NCBI RefSeq assembly: GCF_001039355.2
Contig: NW_019775635.1
Coordinates: 1,259,434 to 1,323,433, forward strand
Direction of reading: 5' to 3'
DNA: 64,000 nucleotides
DNA from: Lingula anatina
Lineage: Eukaryota; Brachiopoda; Lingulata; Lingulida; Lingulidae
The notes beneath the pieces were generated by a model. That model made no database searches, had not been told where the DNA came from, and was given only the letters and a program-made list of their open reading frames with translations. The position numbers and the translations under genes were made by a program. Positions 38,801-50,171 of this stretch are shown here, piece after piece; position 1 is the first letter of the stretch, and each line of letters opens with the position of its first letter.

Positions 38801-41800
38801 GGCTTAAATGTCCGTCCCGCCTACTACAAGCTGTAAGGGGGTAATTAACTTTCGTATCGCCTGGCTGACAGCAATTTAGCGTGAACCCCCAGGGAGTTAG
38901 GTCGATCTAAAGTAGATCGATCTAATCTCTGGAAATGGGGTCTTAGTCTATGCAAATGTTTTATAGGGTTGTAGAATCCAGATATTGAGTTATAAGTTAT
39001 TTTCATCAGTGCACAGAGACAACTTATCGCATCAAAACAAATAACCACTCACATGACCGATTATTGGCAACAATAAATCAAAATATGGCACCAAGACTTC
39101 AATGAACCTGGCCTTGTCTTGTGATACATGGCATGCTCTCAATTTTCATTAACTACCCGTAATAATCTTTTACTGGGATAGAGACTTACGTTGACTACAA
39201 TCCTTGGACGATGTAAATAAAAAACGAGTCACTTGCGCACTTCGTTGGTTTTCGTTTTAATATAATTTAAATTATCATCACAAAAACTAATTGACAGGTT
39301 TCAATTTAAATTATCATCACAAAAACTAATTGACAGGTTTCATAAGTGCCTGACACTGGCAACTGTCATAAGTTACACAGGCCTGCATGGCATTAATGTT
39401 CTTAATATTTAGGGTTTGTGTTTTTCAGCATTTATTTAAAACATCATTTTCCTCAAATACGTCAAATTTCATTGCACTGTTTTCAAAACTTAAAGTTATT
39501 TTGAGCCACCCTACAGTATATACATCCTTTATCCTAAAGCTTTATCCTAAAGCTCTCTCTGGCGTTATCTTTATTACAGGAGCGAATCTTATAAATTGAA
39601 TAAGACAAGTTTTATTTTTTTGAAAAAACAACTCTGAAGTAGATTATGTGGGACAAAGTGTAAGATTCACAAACACAATACATAAACCACACCTTGCTGA
39701 ACTTGTGGCAGGTAAATGCAGTGAATTAATGTCGCCAAAAATAATCTAATTCATCACCTCCTTATAAACCTTGCCTACTGCCAAACATCTAATTGGCACA
39801 GCTTTGAATGGCGCATAACCAGAATGGCAGTGATTATAGCAAGTGCGGAATTTTAAACACACATACTTTTAAGTTATAACACTGTTGTGACAATCCTCAG
39901 GAAAGGAGAAATCAAAAGTTGGTTAGTTGGAGAAAAATCCTGTTGACCCCAAAGAATTCATAAAGTCTGAGGGGGAAAATCTTACAAGCAGGCATGTTTT
40001 TAATAAAGCATTGGTCTGAATCATTAATAATATAATTCTAGCAAGTGTAAAATGTAGCATAACTGGACTGCATTTATTTTAGGTTAAATATCTAATAAGA
40101 GAGTAGTTAACAAGCAAACATTTTTTACCTTTTTCCCCTATATGATCCCCATGCTTGATTTCACACTTCACTTTTTGTTCCATTTTATTATTTTTTTCTT
40201 ACAGAATACTACTCAAGGGATGTATTTACTAGTATGTTAAAAATGGCGTTTATCTTATAAGTGCAAGTCAATCACAAAATTACATTTATTTTGGAAAAAA
40301 ATAGATAAATAAATCTCAATGCAGTCCTTTAATGTATCTTATCTAGTCGAACACACACCTTCCTAGGCAATGCTTATTAAGCTAATTTTTTTTTTAAAGG
40401 CACCATGTCAGTCATGTTAATTTTCCAGCATTCATTAATGCTAGTATTGCAGGGAACTATTTATGTTTATTTCTCTGGTCATGTTTTACACCGCAGTGAA
40501 ACTTTTGTTTCAGGGCCATTTCTTTGACAAACATCTATCACATTTTCAAACCCACATCTTTTCACCCATTTCAGAGCATTTTTAAAACTTGCAAGCTCAT
40601 CATAAAAGTCTTTACCTTGAAAAGAAATTGTCTTTTTCAATTTGGTCAAAAAGTAGTCGTACAAGTGATAGTCAGCTTTACTCCATGCTTTGTGTTGTTG
40701 AATGATCCATGGGTCGTCTTCATTCTTAAATTCAGAAGTGTACTTACCAGCATTTTGCTTTACATACAGCAGATCCTGTACCTTCCAGCATAACTTTCTA
40801 CCAAGTAAAACCAAACTTTCGTCAAACAGCTCATTCACAACGATGAAATCAAATTGATTATCTATGTAATCAATGTATTGTTTGATGAAGGTTTTGTTGC
40901 TTCTGATTTTCATGTCGTCATCTGGAAAGCCAAACTCGTACATCATCCCATTTCTTATAAAGCTATTATAACTTCGGCGTGTGTACATATTCCAATATTT
41001 ATACGGGTTATGGAAAAATGTTTGCAGACTATTCAAGGATGTTATATTAAATTTGCTTTTCATTGACATAAAGTTAAAGGCACTCTTAAATTGAGAAAAT
41101 GGTTCACGGACAATTCCTATGCGAAATGAATCCTTGGGCATCATGGCGTTTAATACTTCAGCATCAAAAACCATGTGATGCATCATCATGTCATATGTTT
41201 TGTTAGGACTGTATAAAGCATCTGCAAAACTCGGCTTCCTTACATGAAGGAGCGGGTAGTTCATATCTTTACTCGGGTAAAAACTAGGTCTTCCTGGCAG
41301 TGGCTTTAAAACAGCCAACCCGTATTTTGCTGCTGCCCGTTCTAAGATTGAATAGACAGTGGTAGAACCGCATTTATGAACTTTCAAGAAAATAATATGT
41401 CTTTTTTGTTTACAATTGTCGTGAGAACATGTCCGTCCTGGGACCCCATACGGTAAAGGAGCAGCAGAAGATGTGTCATCTGGAAATTGCCAAACACTGG
41501 CAAAATATGTTCCATCTGGAAGGTTGGTCCTTTGGTCGGTCCTATCTATAAATAAGAAAATATTTCACAATGTCTACTCTTCAGTTCTGTTTAAAAACTT
41601 CAAGTTGGAGTATGTATGATGCTTCATGTGAAAATATGCACCAGGATCCTATCAGAGGTTGTTGATCAATACATATTTTTGTTGCTCAAAATGGTTGTTA
41701 TACCCACTAGAATTTGGAGTTTGAATAATGGCATAGGGTTTAAAGCTATGTTTATGTTGTGATTTTTGATTATTTCTTCTCACCAGTAAGCAATGGCCAT

Positions 41801-44460
41801 TTGACATTAACTAGGACAAATGAGAGCACATGACAATGGATGGAAGCTCCAAAATTAAGTTAAGGGTTTGAGAGGAATGCGAATAGATGTTGCCAGCTTA
41901 GCTATAACAGGGATGTTGTTGCATTGATATAAAGCCATTTTTTATAATTTTAAAGCGAGAAAAGGAGAGCATTAAAAAACGTGCCGTGCCACAATCTTTT
42001 GTGATACCTGGATGCCGTAGTATCCATCAGATACAATAAGAAAGACATCAGACAGCAAGACAACAAATCATCACATATGGATCAATGCTTAAAAGTTAAC
42101 TTAAAAAAAAAACAAGCACACACTTAGAGCCTGAATACTTCTTGTGTCACCTGCAAGGTGATTTTTATGACCCCACCATCTGTCTGCACCGCCTTATGGT
42201 GCCATGAATAAACAAGTAAACCTTCAAATGAAAACAGCGAAAAACAAAAATAGCAATTTTTATTTATTTATTTTTTTTTTTTTTGTATACTTGGTCTGTA
42301 ACTGTACTCAAATTGTCAAAATTCTGCCGACACCCTTGTGCCATCACAGATTATCTGAGAGACAGAGGTGTCTGAGACGGAGACGTCTTACCTTTTCCTG
42401 AATCCTTGCTTATTTTACACTTCCCCCAGTATAGGACCAGTATCACGACCGTGGTAATGCACAGCACACAAGTTTTCACTTTCCTCATCATAGATAGAAA
42501 AATCTCCTGGTTTAGATGGCTATACAGTAAAATTTTATAAATTCTTTTGGAGTTATCTCAAAAAGTCTATGCTCAGGTCACTGAATAAATCCTTTTAAGC
42601 ACAGTCAATGTCCACATCCCAACGACAAGGTATGTGTGAGATAATACACTGTGTAGGGGCCCATGTTCATCCCTACCCAGGTTCTTTTGGAAAATTGCTT
42701 GTCACTGAGGCATAGGAGAGGGAATATAACAACAACCTCACATCTTCAGTTCCAAATACAAATGAGACCAAATTGTGAAAAAAAGTGTCTCATCATTGTT
42801 CCACTCAATAACAGTTCACTGCCGGTTGTCAGGGGAAATTTTTTATTGCTGGGTACTCAGACACTGACAGTCTTACTTGTTAGTCATAATTTTATTTGAA
42901 ATTCATAGACATAATTGATAGTCAAATTATTCTAAATAATTTATATACTAATCTAAAGTCTCATATTTTAATATGAAACTTTAGACAAATATGTAAATTA
43001 TTTAAAAATTTTTAATTTATTGGATGTAGTGTCTAATTTATGACCTGCTTATGTGAGTGTGCCTATGTATAATGTTAATACATGTATGGCCTCCCAGCCC
43101 CAAGGTCATAAACATAGATTGTGGCAGTGCCACTGGTTTGTGAATTTGGTTTTAAATTTATCTTAAAAATACTTTTAAAAAATGGAAATAAACTCATATC
43201 ATTGCAGTCTGTAAGATTCAATCATTCACTATGTTCAGAATCTCAGAATGGAGCAAAATGGACATTTAAAATTGTTCTATTGATTTTTTTTCCTATGTCA
43301 GCAATTTTCTTATTTGACAGTAAATTGATTATTTTGTTTTATGTAAAAAGGTGTTGAAAGTGGAAATAATCTCACTTCAGTACAGTTATCTTTTATTACA
43401 TTTTGTCATTTTCAAAGTATGACTCTGAACTTCCATGGGCTTGAAGACTTGTGCTAGTCACATTTTCCGAATATCCATGATACTCTTATTTTATTATTAA
43501 AAATTGATGGTCATTATGCTGTTAAGCATTATGTAATATTGCATCAAAATTGAAGAAAAAACTATTGTGCGCACTGCCTCAATAGTAACATTGTTATGTG
43601 ATAATAATCTAATTAGTCTCACTGTCTGAAGAGGCTTGGCTTTGTATTTATAATAAAATTTCTTGATGTATTTCTGCCTAATGGCACTGTAATGAGGGCA
43701 TTTAAGGATAAAGTGTTCTGATTTGATCAAGTACATACACTCAAAGTGCCAAACATTAATATATATATTAAACTTAGAGCTTTTCAATTTTTTCAAGATG
43801 TTACAGACACATTGATGAGCAAGCTTCAAATAGAGCAGGACGTGGAGACCAGTGTTCGTATTCTGCACAAAGGTAATAATACTTCACACAGTAGTCAGTG
43901 TTTATTCATATATTGTCCTATAGCACCAAACATACCATTCACCAAAAACAGTTTAAGAGTTAAGGTAGGCTAAGGGATTCAAATGTACAAATGTATATGC
44001 CTCTCTTACCTCTCCTTCTACCTGCTTTTCCAAAGCTCTCTCTGAATACTGATTGATCTGTTTGAATTAAAATCAGTTTGTCTCTCCTCCACCAGTAGGG
44101 TGTGATGAAATTGCTAAAGGGTAGGGAAAACCTAATATTTGAGTGATTTTCTGTGCTTGTACTGTTTAAAAAATCAAGCTGCCAATATATTAACATCTTA
44201 GACTTTTCTCTCATTTAGAATTACGTATTGTAAATCTTTTTTTTTTTTTTTTTTTTGAAATCCAATAAAAATTATCTGTCAATCTATCATTGAATATCTT
44301 ATTTTCAATGAATATCTTTCTTTCCATCAATCTATCAGTGAATATTTTATTTTCAGAACAACATGAACAGACACTGAAACAGTTACGACAGAAACTAAAA
44401 GATCTAACAAAGGATGACTGGAGGTACCAGCCGGTCAATCAACTGATTGGACTGGAGTGA
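35826..44460 (+). CDS. ANAPC16: Anaphase-promoting complex subunit 16, copy with long intron 1
   Basis: A small subunit of the APC/C ubiquitin ligase that drives mitotic exit. Three exons: 35826-35904, 43798-43872 and 44357-44460, phases 1 and 1, giving 85 aa. The family signature is visible at both ends: RKALF followed by SP near residue 12, and the C-terminal helix ending DDWRYQPVNQLIGLE, which parallels the DEWRF-x-PI-x-QLLGF ending of known ANAPC16. The start is the Kozak-good AAGATGG; an in-frame upstream ATG is not positionally kept in the second copy. Intron 1 is 7.9 kb and hosts two transposons, a sulfotransferase gene on the opposite strand and a LINE remnant; in the other copy the same intron is only 232 bp. 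Confidence 0.83.
36043..38696. mobile_element. PIF/Harbinger-like non-autonomous transposon, 2654 bp, with TIRs and TTA duplication
   Basis: Terminal inverted repeats of about 125 bp (36043-36169 and 38574-38696), roughly 90% alike, starting GACCGCATTCACAACGAG and GATCACATTCACAACGAG. TTA flanks both sides (36040-36042 and 38697-38699). In the second copy of this intron (47900-47950) the same flanks meet around a single TTG with no element, which fits an empty site. No transposase ORF was found. The interior is very AT-rich with a ~100-bp direct repeat (37430-37530 versus 37728-37825). The TWA-type duplication suggests PIF/Harbinger; superfamily is inferred. Confidence 0.85.
37039..37239 (+). 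pseudogene. Short open frame inside the TIR element, possible decayed transposon ORF
   Basis: A 66-codon open stretch without an early ATG, reading ...KIPSWYSATQKMLETW... to a TAA at 37237-37239. The composition looks protein-like amid AT-rich DNA. I cannot match it to a known transposase; it could be a remnant of the element's gene or chance. Confidence 0.25.
38729..38942. mobile_element. PIF/Harbinger-like MITE with TTA duplication and empty site in the other haplotype
   Basis: A 214-bp element with ends AGCTGTATTCCCAGAGATT and GACCCCATTTCCAGAGATT, followed by inverted TAGATCGATCTA. TTA lies on both sides (38726-38728, 38943-38945). The second copy of the intron has CACATTTAGTCT at this point with one TTA and no insert. 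Same family as 19621-19857 and 51915-52172. Confidence 0.8.
39264..39341. repeat. Exact 39-bp tandem duplication
   Basis: Two identical adjacent 39-bp units (39264-39302 and 39303-39341), beginning AATTTAAATTATCATCAC. They lie downstream of the sulfotransferase gene. Confidence 0.95.
40479..42491 (-). CDS. Galactose-3-O-sulfotransferase family protein, nested in ANAPC16 intron 1
   Basis: Golgi type II membrane sulfotransferases of the GAL3ST family transfer sulfate from PAPS to galactose on glycolipids or glycans. Two exons: 42392-42491 (ATG, short basic tail and a signal-anchor helix CVLCITTVVILVLYW) and 40479-41545 (catalytic domain), joined in phase 1, ~388 aa. Motifs: 5'-phosphosulfate loop IIFLKVHKCGSTTV and 3'-phosphate site VREPFSQFKSAFNF, both in the right order for the family, plus conserved Cys in the C-terminal half. 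The gene is antisense to ANAPC16 and lies wholly within a segment missing from the other copy of that intron, so it may be hemizygous in this individual. It looks intact. Acceptor specificity cannot be told. Confidence 0.87.
43497..43766 (-). pseudogene. 3' remnant of a non-LTR retrotransposon (LINE) ORF2
   Basis: The minus-strand frame reads SEHFILKCPHYSAIRQKYI and continues to a stop at 43497. This resembles the Cys/His segment (E-x-HF-x-L-x-CP-x-Y-x-x-IR-x-K-[FY]) at the C terminus of many LINE reverse transcriptases. It is 5'-truncated at the right edge of the segment absent from the second haplotype. Only a fragment; the LINE clade cannot be assigned. Confidence 0.55.
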
Positions 44461-45184
44461 CCATTGGTCACCCTTAATGAGATAGCCACATGGTTTTAGT
44501 ATTGTGAGCTCAGCATTGATGGGATGACACATATATAAGACAAGATTTTTACTGACTGCAATCATAGTGTGTGATTAACTTTATGTGAGCCAAAGTGCAG
44601 ACTGCAGACATAAGCTTTTTCTGCGTTTTTTAGATCTGCAATAAAATTATTAATGTTCAGAGGGTTTTTTTAAAACCTAGGCTCATGTCTGAAAGTGTGT
44701 TTGCATGATGTTTGATGAGGATGTCTAGCACAGCTCTGTGGAATGGAGCATTATTTGCTGACTTTTAACTGTGATATCACTGTTCTCAGAGAGATAGTAA
44801 TGTACTGCTCAGAGTCCAGGACATGGGGTAGTTATACTCCTAAATATGTTATGGTTCTTTTGACCCAGTAAGAGTGTTCTGAAAGATGTATTTGTCACTG
44901 ATGAGACTTTTCCAACTTTTGTAACGTTATATAAGTAAAGCTGTATAAAGAAATAAAGAACTGACGTGTTTATAAATATTACATATTATTTCATACAGTG
45001 CAGAAATGGACGTAAAGTTGGAAAATAAATTGTATCACTTTGCATAGGAAGAGCGTAGTGAGGTTTTTTAAGACAGTGTCATATTAACTCTACAGATACA
45101 GAACCTATAGATGTCTTTAATTTTTTAAACTTGACACAGTCATCATGAGGATTCATTGTGAATGTAAAAGGGAAATGCTTCCTG

Positions 45185-45185
45185 N
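45185..45185. other. Single-N contig join
   Basis: One N. To the left is the end of the ANAPC16 downstream block (cut at a position matching 49377). To the right, sequence jumps back to the ZDHHC6 intron 4 segment already seen at 33149-33328. Confidence 0.85.
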
Positions 45186-45420
45186 TAACACAAAACACAA
45201 TTTCTATCAATATGTGTTTCACCTTCATTGTTTCAATAAAATAAAGCATAGTATCCATTCCACTGAAAATATATACATGTAGAAATTAATGTCCTCAGGA
45301 CATGCTTCCAGTACATTATCTATCAACTGTAGTTTACTTGTTGTCTTTGTTTCAGGGTTGCATGACTATTATTGTAAATTTAATACAAGAGTTTTTTTAC
45401 TACAATAAACTGTTACTTGC

Positions 45421-47328
45421 CTGCACCACAAACAACATGCCTACTGCTATGATGACCCCTATTGCCAGTCCTATACCAAACATACAGACAAGGAATCCCA
45501 GAACATCAAGCTCTACAAGGGGTTCTGTGCCATCCCCAAAATAGAGATAATAAGGCTGAAATGGGTTCAAAAATTCAATAATGAACCACACCGATTAAAT
45601 ATACCATTAAATAGACATTTTCAAAATTAAAATGTAAATACATCAATTTGTTATATTTATGGAGTTTTAAAAGTAAGGTAATGACTGCTCTTACATATCT
45701 GCATTTGTGCAATGAAAAATCAATATTCTTGAAAAACACATAATTTTTGTCTTAATTTTTTTAATTCCTTAAAACACTGAAGCCCAAATTATTATACACA
45801 CACTATCCAATATGGCTAGAATAAAGACAATGTGAACTAGAAATTGAAAAATCAATGTTTTGTTTCAACACAGTTTTTTGCACAACCCTCCCCCCACCCC
45901 CACCCCCACCCACCCATACACCCACATTTATCTCCTTACCCTATATACAGCTCTGTAGACAGAGGCTATTAGCACCACTGCAGCATGGAAGCAACCTACT
46001 GGGGCTATGAACAGGAACTGGATAAAGCTGGCATGGTTATAATGACCACAGCAGGTGTTAATCCACGGACAGTGGTGATCCATCTTCATGACACACCTGA
46101 GTGGAACACATAGAAATGATCACTAATACATGGTTCCAAAAGACAATGGCACACCAGGACAAATAGTAAACGTCAGATCTAGTTAAAATTTAAACAGTAA
46201 AATCTTTAATTTCAAGAAAACATTTCTTCAAAGAACTTTACAATACTTGCAGAATAACTCCTCAATGTTTGAGGGACAACATGTGAATTTGAAAAAATGA
46301 AACCATTAAAATTCCAAATTATTTCAGTATATTCCTGCAATTATTTATCTCTACATGTAGCTCATTTTCTTTTAGCAAGATGTTTACCTATTACATTTTC
46401 TACAATGATGAGATCTTGGTGCTTTGTATCCTTCACATATTCTACAGTATTGCAAGTTTTTGTAATCCTCTGGGTTGTCCTGGAAGAGGAGAGTCCACAG
46501 TAAATGTTGTATCATAATAACTTGAACAATATAATGACTATGGCCAAACTCTGGCAGACAGCATTTTTTTCTTTCAATGTATATTTACTTTAATGTTGTG
46601 TAACACAACTTAAAATCATTTAAGGAAATTATCTCAACATCCTGAGGTCTTGATTTCTTTAAGTCCATGAATGATCATTTACGGTAATGTGCCAAACAGT
46701 TCGACCAAGATTTATTAATCAATTTCAAAGAAACATCATTTTGGTCAAGTTGATTAGAGATTTGAGTAGAAACCTTTTAAAAAGTCGGATTATTTGGGCC
46801 ATATGCTAGAACGTACATCTTACCGTAAGTTCCTGACAGCTCTACAACTTACTATCAAATGCTGCACAAACAATATTACATTTTTGGGGGTGCATTTTTA
46901 GATTTGTTCTATCAGTACTTTACTGTTCCGTTCATTTCACAATGGTAATAATTAAACACAATTTTCTCTACAAGGTTGTGAAGTCAATCAGTTAAAACAG
47001 TTGTATGCATACTTACGGGTTTCCAACCTAGAGGCACAAATCCTGGTCCCTTCAGTGAGCCGCTGATCATATTATAAAGAACCAAGTATAACCAAAAGAG
47101 ATAAACAGCGAGATGTATCGCCCCGCCCACGGTAAAGGGCGGCCACCACATCAGTATACAATACAGCCCCGAGAGTGATATATGGAAAATAATATAAAGG
47201 GCTATCAAGGGCCCCCAGTGGACCAGTCTCATTAGACTTCCCTCGCTGGAGGCACGATGCCGAGGATCATACTTCATCGTCGGTGTCTCCAGTTTCACAG
47301 TTGTGAGCACATCAGCATCGGAAGACAT
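45421..47328 (-). CDS. ZDHHC6: Second copy of ZDHHC6, exons 1-4 only
   Basis: Exons 47017-47328, 46388-46479, 45940-46096 and 45421-45555 have the same lengths and phases as the first copy, including the DHHC motif and the GC donor of intron 4. A Phe to Tyr change is seen in exon 2. Exons 5-9 are missing because the block starts at the N at 45185; their counterparts are the exons left of 33329. This is best read as the allelic half of one gene rather than a truncated paralogue. Confidence 0.85.
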
Positions 47329-47681
47329 TCTGTGCCGGTAGTTTTCACCACCGAGAAAACAGCTTTATCTTTATCCTCAACATTAAAATATCTTACATTA
47401 TTGCGTTATTAACACATATATAACTTGCTAAAGGAACCAAGAAATAAAGTCAACAAATCCTGTTCAAATCAGCAATCCAAGTAACCTTGACCTTGACGGG
47501 GAGACTAGTTTCGGTTCATCCGTCAAAGTTGATATTTATGTACAGCAATCAATGTGATATTCTGGCCCTTAGTTAGAAATTACATATTTATTATATTTAT
47601 TGTCACAGTTTTTGTGCAATAAAACATTTGAATACAGATTTTATTTGTGATCCAGTCATATTCTATCCCGCAGTTATCAAG

Positions 47682-48653
47682 ATGGCGGAGGGAGAAGTAC
47701 AAGACAACATTCGGAAGGCATTATTTCGTTCTCCTGCCGTAGACCAGGCACAATCATCAGGTATAATTCTCAAGATGACTGATTATCAATATGTGCATAT
47801 GTCCATCATCTGTATGTTTTTATATGGTGTAGCGTGTCTATTTTTATTCATATGTTATATCTACTGGCCCGCCCGGCTGCACTTTTAAAATTATAAAATA
47901 AGAAACTTGGGCTTGCCTCACTGTCTCAGGCACATTTAGTCTCGTGTACAGTTAAACTTAAAGCATACTTAACTCTTTTCAATTTTTTCAAGATATTACA
48001 GACACGTTGATGAGCAAGCTTCAAATAGAGCAGGACGTGGAGACCAGTGTTCGTATTCTGCACAAAGGTAATAATACTTCACACAGTAGTCAGTGTTTAT
48101 TCATATATTGTCCTATAACACCAAGCATACCATTCACCAAAAACAGTTTAAGAGTTAGAGTAAGCTAAGGGATTCAAATGTACAAGTGTATATGCCTCTC
48201 TTACCTCTCCTTCTACCTGCTTTTCCAAAGCTCTCTCTGCATACTGATTGATCTGTTTGAATTAAAATCAGTTTGTCTCTCCTCCACCAGTAGGGTGTGA
48301 TGAAATTGCTAAAGGGTAGGGAAAACCTAATATTTGAGTGATTTTCTGTGCTTGTACTGTTTAAAAAATCAAGCTGCCAATATATTAACATCTTAGACTT
48401 TTCTCTCATTTAGAATTACGTATTGTAAATCTTTTTTTTTTTTTTTTTTGAAATCCATTAAAAATTATCTGTCAATCTATCATTGAATATCTTATTTTCA
48501 ATGAATATCTTTCTATCCATCAATCTATCAGTGAATATTTTATTTTCAGAACAACATGAACAGACACTGAAACAGTTACGACAGAAACTAAAAGATCTAA
48601 CAAAGGATGACTGGAGGTACCAGCCGGTCAATCAACTGATTGGACTGGAGTGA
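47682..48653 (+). CDS. ANAPC16: Second copy of ANAPC16, short intron 1
   Basis: Exons 47682-47760, 47993-48067 and 48550-48653 encode the same 85-aa APC/C subunit with one Val to Ile change at the start of exon 2. Intron 1 is 232 bp, with no transposon and no sulfotransferase gene. Exon lengths, phases and the DDWRYQPVNQLIGLE end equal those of the other copy. Probably the other allele of the same locus and likely the ancestral intron form. Confidence 0.83.
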
Positions 48654-50171
48654 CCATTGGTCACCCTTAATGAGATAGCCACATGGTTTTAGTATTGTGA
48701 GCTCAGCATTGATGGGATGACACATATATAAGACAAGATTTTTACTGACTGCAATCATGGTGTGTGATTAACTTTATGTGAGCCAAAGTGCAGACTGCAG
48801 ACATAAGCTTTTTCTGCGTTTTTTAGATCTGCAATAAAATTATTAATGTTCAGAGGGGTTTTTTCAAACCTAGGCTCATGTCTGAAAGTGTGTTTGCATG
48901 ATGTTTGATGAGGATGTCTAGCACAGCTCTGTGGAATGGAGCATTATTTGCTGACTTTTAACTGTGATATCACTGTTCTCAGAGAGATAGTAATGTACTG
49001 CTCAGAGTCCAGGACATGGGGTAGTTATACTCCTAAATATGTTATGGTTCTTTTGACCCAGTAAGAGTGTTCTGAAAGATGTATTTGTCACTGATGAGAC
49101 TTTTCCAACTTTTGTAACGTTATATAAGTAAAGCTGTATAAAGAAATAAAGAACTGACGTGTTTATAAATATTACATATTATTTCATACAGTGCAGAAAT
49201 GGACGTAAAGTTGGAAAATAAATTGTATCACTTTGCATAGGAGGAGCGTAGTGAGGTTTTTTAAGACAGTGTCATATTAACTGTACAGATACAGAACCTA
49301 TAGATGTCTTTAATTTTTTAAACTTGACACAGTCATCATGAGGATTCATTGTGAATGTAAAAGGGAAATGCTTCCCGAAAGTTGCTTATCACTTTCATCC
49401 ATTCAAAAAATATATGTAGGCCGACAATGTTCATGTACATTGCTGGTTTTGAAATCTGGCCGACCTGTTCAGCGATTGCAACATGGGGGAGTTAAAAGAT
49501 GGAGAAAAACTTTTTTAGCTAAGTAAATGTTGAAAAAGGTTTTCAGTGTGTCAATCCTATCAAAGCGGCTGACAAATGAGGCACGTGCTGCAAACTTTGT
49601 TTGGGAGGTGCACCCGTCTCTTTCCCAAAAAGCAAGAGTAAGGAACGAAACGAGTAACAAGTAATTTTCCCATCCCCGGATCCCAGATATTATGTCAAAT
49701 TGTCCTTAACAGTTTTATATTTCTCTCGCTTTGTTCAGGATTTATTCCCTGTGGTCCGCCCCCCCCTTTTTTTTTACCAAAACGTAGGTCCGCTAATGCC
49801 TGTGTACTTATCAGCTTGTGGACAAATTGCTAACATTTTAATTCTCTGACAAATTATAATATGTACAATAAATTTATTTTGGCACTGGTCCAGCAGTTAA
49901 TTAATGCGTTAGATAAATCTATGTACAAAATATGGCAATAAATTGGGACACAATAGGATGGTCTTTTGGTAACTGAACAGCAGTTCATTTGTTCAAAATG
50001 AAGGTAAGTAAAACCACCGGTGCTGAAAATACAGACACATGGAAAGAAAGTCTGGAATGTTCATATATGCTGATATATCTGTTTCTTTCGATTCTTTTGT
50101 CAAGATCCAAGTCAGCAAAAGACGGTCGCGCAAAATGAAGGATTCAGCTGTCTTTAAGGAAGACAAATGTT
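48654..50171. other. Convergent intergenic region
   Basis: Down to about 49377 it repeats 44461-45184 (ANAPC16 3' flank, with AATAAA near 49144). From 49378 to 50171 the sequence is unique with no recognised feature, and should include the 3' UTR of the minus-strand protease. Confidence 0.6.

Larger units (their letters stand above)
33330..45184. repeat. Block repeated at 45186-49377; probable alternative haplotype
   Basis: 33350-36039 matches 45190-47920 and 43770-45184 matches 47950-49377 almost base for base, same order and strand. The middle (36040-43769) is absent from the second block. Both ends of this block are single-N joins. Exon coordinates, intron phases and a rare GC donor are shared, with only occasional amino-acid changes (ZDHHC6 exon 2 Phe/Tyr, ANAPC16 exon 2 Val/Ile). 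Confidence 0.85.

Noticed and set aside
44211-44438. Minus-strand ORF with a poly-Lys run
   Set aside because: Antisense of ANAPC16 intron 2 and exon 3, driven by a poly-T tract.
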